A DNA stretch of 64,000 nucleotides. It comes from Setophaga petechia. Lineage: Eukaryota > Chordata > Aves > Passeriformes > Parulidae. Positions 10,501-22,500 of the stretch are shown in pieces; the stretch's first letter is position 1; the number at the start of each line of letters is the position of its first letter. The stretch lies in NCBI GenBank assembly GCA_024362935.1, contig JANCRA010000030.1, positions 8,228,096-8,292,095 on the forward strand, given 5' to 3'. The position numbers were made by a program, and so were the translations under genes. The notes beneath the pieces were generated by a model, which was given only the letters and a program-made list of their open reading frames with translations, was not told where the DNA came from and searched no databases.

Positions 10501-13500
10501 TTCTTTCATTCAAAGAGCGACAGCTGGGATTCGGTCGAAATTCGGCAGCTATTGTTAAGGGAGGCAGATTAATGCTGTGTGACTAATCATGTATGGCTTC
10601 CCAGAATGCCCAACCCTCCACCCCCTCCCCAACCTTACACCCCTCCTTTTCCTTGTGGTCATTCTTTCCTTTTTTTCTTAAGTCTCTGCAACTCCTGATT
10701 TACATTTCATGTGCAGATGGTGATGGAATCTAATTAGATCTGATGTGTGCGAGCTCTATTTGGAGAAGCCTCCAAAGTAGGCTCGGGGTGGGTTGGGTCT
10801 TTTTTTTTTGAGAGAAAAAGTTAACTTTAAAGAAGTTCTTGGTTGCTGGCTGTGAATAACCACTTCTCTCTTGGCTGCAGATGCCTTGTGAGCGTGTGTG
10901 AGTTATTTTTGCAGGAGCACAAGGTGTGTGCTCTGGCTGTGTGAAAGCTCTTGTCCCGTGCAGGGCGATGGGGGCAGATACTGGAGGTGCAGCCAGACTG
11001 AAGGAGGTGCAACTTCCCAAGTTACCTGATAGCAACTCGCAAAATCCCGGTTTTTCACTTTGTTTGAATATCTCTTGACGAGGAGCTTTGCTTGCAAGCT
11101 TCTTAAACAAAGCAGAGCCAAGAGCACAAGATAGCAGACACAGAAAAGCTTGGCACTGCCCTTTGGCGCCTGCGTGAAATGCACCATTTTGGCTGCTGGC
11201 CACATCTCTGCTCGGCCTGGCACTTAACAAAGTTTGGCCATAAAGCCCCTTTGTGCTGCCCCCACAAATCCAATTAGAAAGTGGAGTGAAATAAATAGTG
11301 TACGAGGGGGATGCTGCTCCAGAGGATGAGTGTCCCAGCACTTGTGGCGGGACAGAGCTCGTTGGGTTATGTGGAGCCGACTCTGATAACTGCGAGCCCA
11401 GGTTATCAGCCCTGCTGCGGAAAGGAAACTGCCAGTGCAGGACCGGGAGCTTTCTCAGCTTTTTATTATTTTACAGAGATAGTTTATAAAGCTCCAGGTG
11501 CCTTATCTTGCTTGTCCCTTTGCCAGGCGGTGCAGGGTTTAATTGAATGGAGGGACCAAGTGTTGGATTGGAGGGCTTGAGACTGAAGCACCCTAATTAG
11601 GCTCCTTTGGAGCTGCTCTCCATCTTGGCAGGGTTATCCAGGTCTTTCAGTGCAGGCAGAGCAGCAGCAGGTTTGTGGGTCTTGCACAGACCCCAGCTGA
11701 AGACTCTGGGTGTTTTTGTCCCAGAGCTGGAGCTATAAAAGGTCCAGGCTGGAGTTGTTGGTCCAGGCTGCAGGGCTTGGCTGGAGGTTCCGTGGTGCTG
11801 GGGAGCTGTGGCATTCCAGAAAAGGCCCTTGCCTTGGACTAAGGCATTTTCCCAGACTAAATGAGAAGGTTTTTCCAAGAGGTCGCTTTTGACTTCTAGT
11901 GATAGCTCCTAATTAGACTGTTGGATAACCCCAGTTTTGACTGGCATCCCTGCAAATGAGTCGGGCCGATTTTAGCTCCCTGTGCCATGTGACATTTATT
12001 CCCAGGACCTCCCTTGCTCTGCTAGTTAAAAGCAGATGGCATTGAAAGAGGGCTGAGCTTCCAGCCCTGCCCCACCAGCCTCTCACCATTAAAGCCAGAG
12101 GAGCCGTGCCTGGGTTCTCCTCCTGCTCAGAGAAGCAAAAGAGATGGTGGAGGGAGAGAATAAGTTAAATTAATCACTGGGCTTGTGCTGAAAAGGGGGA
12201 AAAGTCAGTTTGCTAAAGTACTTCCTCTGTTTATGAATCAGCACAGCGTTGTCGTTCAGCCAGGGCAGTGGCTCCTGAGCTGGTGCCTGTTGCCACCACC
12301 AGCTTCCACGGGCAGCAGGCCAGAAACATGGGAAGAAACATTCTGAAGGGGGCCATGGTGGGAAGAGGTGATTATTTTAGCTCAAAACTCTTTCAGGAGA
12401 CAACCAGGAAGGCAGAGGAGTGATGTGAGCCCCGCGAGTTTCTGTGCCCTTCAAGTTATTCAACTGCTCAGTCATTGTTATCTCATTGTAAAGGGCGGAA
12501 GTTTCCTTCTGGTTTGGTTTTTCTCATGTGCTTTAACCCAACGTTATTTCCATGAAATAATAACAAAGAAAAAATGCAGTCTCGGTGCTGGAGAGGAAGA
12601 GGGTGGAGTGTTGAACAATCAACCAGAGGAAGCTCTTAAAGAAGTAGAGGAGCAGTGATTCAGCCATGTTGAGAACTCTTGCTGGCTCTTTGGAGTCTGA
12701 TCTCATTCTCGGAAAGAACAAGGTGGAAATGGGTAAGAGGGGAGATTAAAAATACCAAAGTGTCACCTGTTGTGGATTCCAGTGGAATAGAAACTGAAGC
12801 CCAGCTGCTGAGGTCATTGGGACAGCAGTGGGTGTTTTAGAGAATCTGTTTGTGTCTCTGTTCTCTGCAAGGTGTCTCCATGGTTATCAGTTGTCTCAGG
12901 TGGTCCCACTCACTTCTGCTCTGTGTCCTTGGGGTTTTATTGTTTGGGCTGAGGTTTTTTGCTTGGTTTGTCTCTGTGGTGGCCAGAGGATTGTCCTGCA
13001 TGGGAAGTGTTTGAGAGGAGATATCTGAGCAGGTTCCACAGCACAGGGATGAGCAGGAGAGATGGGGTGATGCAGAGGGGGCAGGAACTCACAGTGGTGC
13101 TCATCACCTCACATGAGTGGGGCTATTCCCCACCAGGCACTCAAAGCTGTGTGCTCACAGAATGGTTTGGGTCAGAAAGGACCTTTAAAAGTCCTCTGCA
13201 GGGACCTTTAAAGATGTCAGATGTCCTGAGCACGGACATCTTCAGTCTCCATGGTCTCGTGGTGTGAGGCAGCACACAGGGCTCTGCTCCCTGGGGATGG
13301 AGGTCACTCACTCCATGGTATGGATATGTTTTATTCCACCAAAATCTCTTCCATCTCAACACCTGACTCGCTGTCCTCCTTCCTGCTGGCAGCCACAACA
13401 CGTCCATTTGTTCCAGCTGATACCTCACACCTGGCCTCACCTCCCAGGCTATTATAGTTTATTGTATGTAGCACGAGGGTGACACGTATAAGTCACTGCT

Positions 13501-16500
13501 AGACCAGGCTATTCACCAATTAAAGACTGGGACAACATCATCAGGAGGCAGTTAGCAAGTTTTAAAATAACATTGTTTGGAAATTAACCTGCTTTTTCCA
13601 GGCCTGGAGGTGTGGTGACCCTTGTTTCGCTCGTGTTGGTTGGTGTCCCAAGTGGTGGCAGCGTGTGTACATGAGTGGAATGTGAATTTTATAGAGCATC
13701 AGTGTGTTTAACGAGGGAGTAGCCCCAGGGTGCACTTAGGGAGAGCTGGTGAGCTCTGGATCTGGATGGAGACTTCTCTGTGGTTAGAATGCTGCCAGGT
13801 GAAGGTTTTGCACCATCTCTTGGGGCTGCAGAGGGGAAGAGCCTCTGGGATGTAACTTAAAGCCCGCTGGGAAAGCAGACCTGCTGTGGGGTCTTGGTTG
13901 AGTCCTGCCTTCTTCCCAGTGGCCAAGGAGGTGTTCAGGGTCCCCTGCTGCACTCAGGGCTGTGTGCAGGCATCCTTGAGGGCCTGCCAGGCTCCTTCTG
14001 CTGCTGGGATGGGGCAGCACCAAGGGGCTGCTCACTCTCCATCCCCCAAGCTGGGCTACCCTGCAGCTCTGCTTTGTGTTCAGAGTTACAAAGACCAGCA
14101 GTCTGGAGAAGGGATGGTTTGGGATGGTTCCAGTTTCTTCCCAAATGGTGTTTTCAGCTCATTACATGCCCCTGGCACGTGGTGCTGAGCCTGAAGGGTG
14201 GTGCTGCATCCCCCCCCCATCCCAGCAGCTGTGCCCAAATCCCTTCAGTCCCTGATGCTGCCTTGCTGCAGGGTGCCCTCATGAGCCCAAATTTCCTTAT
14301 TCCAGAGTTCTGGAATAAGGACAGAATCTGCTCTGGTGTCAAGGGGAAATGCTGCATTTTTGATTTCTTGGGTATCTGAGTGTGGAGGCACCCAGGAGCA
14401 GAGAGGTGTGAGGGTCAGGCCCTGCTGGCTGGATTTTATAGCAGAGCTCCTGTGGGTGATGTGGGGAGGTCTTTGCAGCACCCTGCAGGTCCCAGTGACT
14501 CCAGACCACGGCAGCTCCCCAGGACAGTTAGAGGTGCCCACCTGGGAGCTCCACAGGGTTTAACACCTTGTGCTGGTAGAGCAGCTCCATGCTGCTTCCA
14601 GCTGAGCATCTGGCCAGGTGTGATGGTGCCTGTTCACACCTGGGCACCCACATCTGGACTCTGCCTTCCTCTTGTGCACATCTGGTGGGTCAGGTCCTCT
14701 CCTGTCACCTCCCCATGGGCAGGTCTGTGGTACAGGATGGTGTTGGGGTTCCAGATATCTCAAGCAATTTGCTGGTGGTTAAAAGGGTAACCATGGAACT
14801 GTGGGATAGTTTGGGTTGGAAAGGACCTTAAAGATCTTGTTCCACCCCCTGCCATGTTCAGGGACACCTTCCACCAGCCCAGGTTGCTCCAAACCCTGTC
14901 CAAGCTGGCCTGGGACACTTCCAGGGATCCAGGGGCAGCCCCAGCTGCTCTGGGGCTGGAGGTTCCCATTGGTAAATGCAGTGCTATGTGTGAGAGGTGC
15001 AGGAATAAAACCTCTGTGAGGAGTTTGGGATGAGGCAGAGATGTTTGGCTGGGCTATATGGGAAGCTCTGCCTCCAAAAAGAAAATTTTCAGTTGGAAGG
15101 AGCCCACAATGATCACTGAGTCCAACTCATGCCTACCAGCTCACATGCAGCAGAATTCATGCTGTGCTTCTGGATTCCCAGTTCTGTTGGGAATCCCAGC
15201 ACACCCTGAGCTGGAAAGGACCCACAAGGATCGTTGAGTCCAACTCTTGGCCCTGCACAGAACAAACCCAAAATCCCAGTGTGTGCCAAGGGAGCAGGAT
15301 GCTGGTGAGCTCAGGGTGTGCCTCCCTCACACTGCAGTAATTAATGTCTGCTTAAAGCTCTCACCCGTCACGTCCTCCCCTTCCCCCCGTGGCAGCCTGG
15401 AGTTAATATTGGAAAAGCCAGTTAAACAGTTAATGTTTAGGCCATGGTTATTAGGCTCTTGCACATTTCCAGCAAAGGGAGCCGAGTCGCATTTTAATGG
15501 GAAACTTTCATGCTCAGTCAAGTTGCAAAAATTTATTTGCGCCGAAGTAATTTTCTTTTAACAAGTTTTCACCCTAATTCCCTTCCCCAAAACCTGGATT
15601 TAATGCTATTTATATGGGAAATGGATTTATTAAGTTTTAATGATGCTATAACGTTGCCCTTATTTAATAGAAGGGGCACCCTGCAGGCAGGTGGGCTGGG
15701 GGCCATAGGGGCACCCAGGGTGGGCAACCTGTGCCAACCTTGGGGCTTGGTTTAAACTCACCATGGCTGAGAGTGGCAGTGCCAGCTTTGCTTTATCCTC
15801 TGGGCTGTGCAGGTTCTGTTGTCAGGTCTGAGTTTGGCATCCTGCTGCAAGTCCCTCCTCATCCTCTGTGGTGTGATGTGATGTGATGTGATGTGATGTG
15901 ATGTTACCTGTGCCTGTCACACCTGTCCCCAAGAGGAGCAGGGCAAGGAGTCCATGGCTCTGTGGCTTTTGGCTTTTTCAGCAGGGTGATGGGGACCTCA
16001 AAGGCCACACACTCCCTGCTGGCATCACTGCCTGGGGATGGAGCATTTGTGAATGACCTGTGGTTTATTTTAAGGAATTTTGTGCTGTGAATGAGCAGCC
16101 ATGGAGGAGAGCATGTCCCCAGCACTCCCACCCTGCTGGAATATCCCTGCTTGGGGGGATGGCTTTTGGCTTTGTCATCAGGGTGATGGGGACTTCAAGG
16201 GCCACACACTCCCTGCTGGCATCACTGCCTGGGGATTGAGCATTTGTGAGTGACCTGTGGTTTATTTTAAGGAATTTTCTGCAGCCATGGAGGAGAGCAT
16301 GTCCCCAGCACTCCCACCCTGCTGGAGCATCCCTGCTTGAGTGGAACAGGATGAGACCCTCCTAAAGGCTCTCCTGGCTGGTTGAGCCATGGGCTGGCTC
16401 CTCTGGAGCAGGTGGAGGAATGTGCCTGTCCTCTGGGATGCTTTGGGGCGGGCTGGGAGAGTGACCCCACGGGGGAGCAGCAGGGACAGAGGAGGGGCTG

Positions 16501-19500
16501 TCCCCGGCCCCCAGCCCCTATTAAAATGTTAGACACAGACCTCCAAGTCAAAAGGCAGGGCGACAGACGGCCCTTTCACAGGGCCTGCTGCTCCCCACAA
16601 AAGGGGGGTTTCCAGGGGAGGGGGGCAGGAATGCGGGCTGCGGCCGGAGGGCAGAGCCGCCACCATTGTCCCGCTCCCTCGGCGAGGGCGTCATGTTGAC
16701 ACAGGGATTTCTGCCGGCAAAAGGTGTCAGAGGAGGCACAGGCTTCCCTCCCTCTCTGCTGTTTCCTTGGTTAAACTCGGCAGCAGCAGAAATCCCGGGG
16801 TGCAGATCCCAGGAGCTGATACCCGTCCGCTCCCGGCTCTTTACACACACGGTTTCCAAGTGGGCAAGAGTTTTGTTGTTAATAACTATTTCTGGGGGTT
16901 TTGCTTGCTGCTCCATGGCTGTGAGGTTGAGGGGAGCTGGAGCCATCCCTGTCTGGCCATTGCCACCTCTGCCCACTCCCCATCCCACTGAAACGTCCCC
17001 AGCAGGAATTTCTTTGGCTTTGGGTTGGCTTTGTGCCACGGGGCACCCGTGCACTCTGCAGAACCCCCCTCTCCTCCTTGTTTAAAAATATCAGGGCTAA
17101 ATTTAGCTTGTTTAAACTTTTGGTGGCTGTTCAGATCCTAATCGTGGGTTTGAAGTTCGGGATTAGACGAGTGGGATGGTGGGGTCACGAGTGGGAGTTT
17201 TCCATATTTGGCTCTGGGGCAGTGTGGTGTTTAAGCCAAAACTTGGTTTGAAGGGGAAAGGGGAAAAAAGAGGGAGTCCATCATCACTGAGTGAGATTCT
17301 ATCACTGGGGCTGTGTGTGTGCCAGAGCTCTGAGAGCACAGCAGAGTGAACTCAACCTGCATGGGCAGCAAGTGCTGGGTCCAGAGCAGGGTAAAACCAG
17401 CAGTTACCCCAAAAAGGATGGTGAGGGAGGAGTGAGATCAGGCAATGCTGGGCTGGCAGGCAGCCTGTGGAGCTAGAAACTCCTTATCTCCTCAAATTGT
17501 GACTTTTTCTTCTGCTGGCTTAAAGAATATCATATTTTTAGAGGGCAAAAGCAGGGAGCAGTGGCACGGGGGGTGTTCTCAGATGCCACAGGGGCTGGGT
17601 GCTGTTCCAGTGTCTGGTGGGCACTGTGGGTGCTCCTTGGGGACCTGCCCCAGGAATGTCACACAGGTGGGTGATGGGACCATGTGCCAGCCCCAGCCCA
17701 GGCTGTGTTCCCTGGGGATCCATCCTTCAGGGTCACCCCATAAATGCAGGAGCAGGAGCAGGGGCCAGGGTGAGCAGAGTGAGCTGGGCTCCCACAAACA
17801 ATGGGGCTGTGCAGCTTTGCACCGGCAGAGGATATAAAAAACATCCACTGGGGAAAACAAATATTTCATAGCAGCCATTGTTGAGGGTGGGAATGGGGCG
17901 AGTTTTGTCTTGGGCTCTTCCTTCGACATCTTTCATGTTTGTTGTGAATGAAGCTCCATTGAAAGGCAGCTCCTTCCCAGGTAGCCAGTTACCACCCCTG
18001 AATAGCCTGGCCACTCTGCTCACTAATGGGATTATATTGTTTTTCATTACAATGGGAACTTTGATTCCCAAACTGTCCTGACTAATGTCTGCTTAAGAAA
18101 CAAAGGCATTTTTTTCCTTCATAGGAGGAACAGGGCTCTAGCATGTTTTTTCCCCACTCCTGTCCACGAGTATATCCAGCTTTGGGAATTCCTTTAGTTT
18201 CTCTCCAGATGAAAGTCTGGATCTTAAAATCTCAATTAGATGATTTGGGCTAGGTCAAAAATGAAATGGAACAAGAGAGAAAAAAAAACACATCAAAGAC
18301 TTGGGATTGCAGTTTGCTTTTTTAATTAAACAAGAATGGAGATCTGCTCTTGCTTTATTAACCTGATGTCACTTGGAGTAACCTGCTGCTTTGCCAACCA
18401 CCTCCCTGTGTGAAACTCTGCTTTTTTCCCAGGCTGGTGTCCCAGAGTGTTTAATAAAGCAGGACCTGGACGAGACTTCTTGAAAAACCACCACTTAGGT
18501 GTTGAGCTGGGTTTTGGTACTGGGAGCTCCTTCGTGGCTGCTGGAGGTTTCTGTGGGGCTGTGCTGGCACCGGGGCAGCTTTAGGGTGCATCAGCCAGTC
18601 CAGTGCCCCACATGGGTGAGGGCAGCCCTGCCTCCATGCCTTGGCTCTCCTGGCAGCTGTGGTGCAGCCTTTGGTGCCAGGAGCCAGCAAGCAAAGCTGC
18701 AGGTGAGGTGTGGAGCCAGAGGGGGCTCAAGCAGCCCCCCAGCTCCTGGGAACAGGGAGCATCCACAGCCCCACGTGCTCCAGTGAGGTCAGGGCAGCAC
18801 CCAAATGTTTTCCTTGTCTCCCTGCACCAGTTTCCATCCATGTGCTCCTGGTGATGCCAGGCGAGGAGGAAGGGGCAGGGAGCAGGGTGCTGAGCTCTGA
18901 TTCCCCAGCAGGATTGTTTTCCTGACCTCCCTGGCTCCAGAGTGTGCTCCTGTGCCAGCAGGATGTTTCCAGGGCAGGAAGCCATCCTGGAGACCACAGT
19001 ATGCACCTGCTGCTCCGTGCATCACAGGAGGGATCCTTGGGGAGGCTGTGGAATGAGAGTAAATGGAATAAGCTGGAGTAAGAATCAGGTTTCTTCTCTC
19101 AGGGAGACATATCCCCAAGCACTGGCCTTTCCTCTGGTCAGACTGCAGCCAGGGGAGCTCAGGGTTCCCTGGGCTGGCAGTGAGCAGATGTGTCTCTCAG
19201 GAGAGAGCTGGGGTGCTGCTCCCAGGCTGTGCCAGGCAGGGAGCCCCTGGCACAACTGGAAAGGTGCCTCCTGTGTGTGGGGCCCTGCTGCCTGGGCTGT
19301 GCAGCTGCTGGGGCACGGGGGAAGCTGTGGGGCTGTGGTTGCCATTGCCAGCCCAGGGGTGACGGTTACCCCGGGGGTGCAGGGCTGTGTCACTGCTCTG
19401 CACCTGGGGCAGCCTGCACTGCCCCTGGGCTCCTGTGCAGCTAAGGGAGGCTCTCCTGCAGGCTGGTTCTCCTTCCCTCAGCTGTTGCCAGCAAACATGT

Positions 19501-22500
19501 GAAATCTGAGTGTCCTCCACTCCATGGGGTCCCGACCACGCTGGCACAGCCACCCACAGGTCACACAGCACATTTGCTGCTGCAGAGGGCTCTGGGGGTG
19601 TGAAGGTCCCAGTGGGGGACCCTCTGCACCACCCAAGGTCACAGTTGTGCTCCTGAACCTTCTCTGTGCTGGAGTGGCTCTGCCTGAGACTCTGGGGTGG
19701 CTGTTCTGAGCCACAGGAGCAGAGAATGGCATCCCCCAGCCCAGTCTGTCAGAGTGGGGGGCTCTCCCCATGGTGGGGAACCCTACACCCAGCACCAGGG
19801 AGTGTCCTGGTCCCATTGGTCTCAAGTGCCCCCAAAATGGTGCTCGAGTAAAGACCTGAGCCTGCCCTGCTCAGCTTTCCCACGCTGCTCAGACCTTGGG
19901 GAAAACAACCACGGCTGTTTGTGCTTCCAGCAGCTGAGGGTGAGGAAGAGGCTGGGTGATAGCAGAGCAGATAAGAGGCAGCCTGGATGTGGGGCCAGGA
20001 TGGGGGTCCCCACCAGCCCCCTGCCCCTCCTGCAGTGTGGGGCTGTCCTTGAACCTCCCCCTCCAAAGGATGGGCATGGGGGACAGCCCGTGTGTGTGCT
20101 CCAGTTTACACCTGGTTTCCACTTTGCTGTTGGGGTTTTTTGTACATTTTAAGCCCAGAGTGGGTTTTACCTCATTCTCAGCATTCCTTAGGAGGACCTG
20201 CAGTGTCCTGGCAGGAGGGCAGTGGTGTGAGCTGGGGGGTGATGGCACATCCAGGACGCCCCAGGGACACAGCCTGGCCCTGGGCTGTGCTTGTGCAGGG
20301 CTGTGCATCCTGAATTGGAACAAAGCCCCCGTGCTGCCATGCAGGAGCTGTGCTGGCTGGGTGTCATCTGTGCTGGCTGTGGCAGATGGCAGCTCAGCAC
20401 CGAGAGGAAAACATTAGTCTTGGGTCAGAGGTCACAGAAACATCTGCCTCGGGATGCTTTCAGTGCCCGCATTGCTGCGCACGGACAAAACCTGTTGCTG
20501 GTGGCTTGGAGCAAAAGCCTCGAGCACCACAGAGCCAGCAAAGGGCTGGCAGCACCAGAGCCACACACAGGGGGCACCCAGAGCAGAAACCACAGGCTGG
20601 GGGGCTGGGATGGGCACCCCAGCTCTGGCAGAGGTGCTGGAAGCTGTGGCAGCCCAGTGAGCAGAGGTGTGGAGCAGGGCTGAGGCAGCAGCTGGCTCTG
20701 ATACTCCTGCAGCTCATTCATTCAAGCTCACTCTTGATTTTCTGATCTGCTGATCTTTCCTGGAGCCTCGCTGGAATAGCTGCAGCATTGGGCCTCTGGT
20801 TGTAACTCCTCAAGGATGTGCAGCAGACACAACAAATGCACGTGGCCGTGCTGAGCAGATCCAGATTTGGCCCAGGCTTGGTGCTGGGAGCAGAGTGGGA
20901 ATTCAGGGCTGCTGTTGCTGTTCCCAGGCTGTCCCCAGGGACTGCTGTCTGACCTTGGACAAGGCCTTCTCCATCACCCTTCACACTGGCCATGAATCAT
21001 GCAGATTTATGGCCGGCAGCTCAGTGCATTATTAATCTTGTCCCCCTCACCACAGTTTGCACTCGGATGCTCATTCCGAGGGGGAAGACACATCCCAGCC
21101 TGGTGCTGTGGGAATCCAGCTCCCAGCCTCTGCCTGACCCCCAGAAACAAAAAAAGCCACTGGGATGGCCAGCCCCAGACACCCAGGGGAGTGTAAATCA
21201 GTGTGCTCACCCCTGCAAGGAGCACCCTCATGCACAGGGCTGGGGACTGGCTGCTGTCCCCTGTCCTGCTCCCAGAACACACCCCAGAAGTGCAGAGGTG
21301 TGAGATTTTCTGCTGGAATGGTGCTGGGAGAGGGAGAATTGTGTGTAGGAGCAGGGCTTGACCATCACTGGGATGGGGATGGGGATGGGGATGGGGATGG
21401 GGATTGGGATGGAGATGCCATCACCCTCCATCAGTGGCTAAAATGGAGCACTTGATGCCTCCTCAGCACGTTAATGAGTGAATGGAAACAATGAGGGAGA
21501 CACTGGGGTATTTTTAGCCATTCCTGCCTGGTTTGGGAACAGGGTGCTTGTCATGCCTGGAGCTGGGACTGTGACCACACCAGCCTGGCTGAGGCTTTCA
21601 CAGAGGCTCCTTGGCCACATTTCAGTGCCTCCAAGCCACTTTCTAATGGCCCTCCTGAGCTGTTTTGATCCTGCAGCACCCGCCCTGTCCTCTGCCAACA
21701 GGTACATCTGTAATTAAAGCCGAGCTTTAATGTCTCCTATGCTAATTTCCATGAGCTGCTTGGGGTTTGCTTTGGGTAGCCCTGGCTTGGGAAATGCCAA
21801 AGGAAAAACCACAGGGTGATCTTCACCTGGCTGAGCCCGCGGGGACGTCGCATCCTCCCCGTCTGCTCACCTGACACCACCTCGTGTTTTTTGCAGAAAA
21901 TAAAGCTCAGCTCCTTGGGCTGAGCTTTAGGAGAGGCTTTTAGTCCCTGGAGAAATAGGTGGCTGTGTGGTGAGGTTGTGGCAAAGCTGGGAGTTGAACT
22001 TAGCTCTGCTGAATCCAGCCTTTCCAGACCTGGAGAAGTTGGAAAATAACTCCAGCTTGTATTGCCCTGGTTCTTCACCTGGTTTTTGATCTCTTGCTTT
22101 GCATGTGAGACTTGTCTCCAGACTTTCCTCTGCAGCCAGGACTCCCTTAATCTGCTGAGGTCGCTTTGAAATGCAGCTCCAGTCTGTCTGTGAGTGAGCT
22201 CTGGGACCCGTGAGGGGAGGGATCAGTGAAATTCATCCCGTGGCTCCATCCACAGCTGGGAATGTGCTCTCCCCTGCTTGTCCCAGACCTGCTGTTGCAG
22301 AGAGGGCAGGAACAGCCCCGTTCTCTGCTGAGGCATCTACAGAAGATGCAGGAGTGGCGTGGAGAGGGAGGAGGATGTCCTGGGCACAAAGAAACCAAGA
22401 TGATTCAGAAACCATGGAAGGATTTGGGAGGTTCCTGTGCTGGGAGCTGTGTGTGCAGTGGTGTGTGAGGCTGGGAGTTGCTGGGCACATCAGAGGGTCT

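Noticed and set aside
12221..12236. FOX:ETS composite in intron 2 (CTTCCTCTGTTTATG)
   Set aside because: Two extra bases separate the ETS and FOX halves compared with the consensus; not called.
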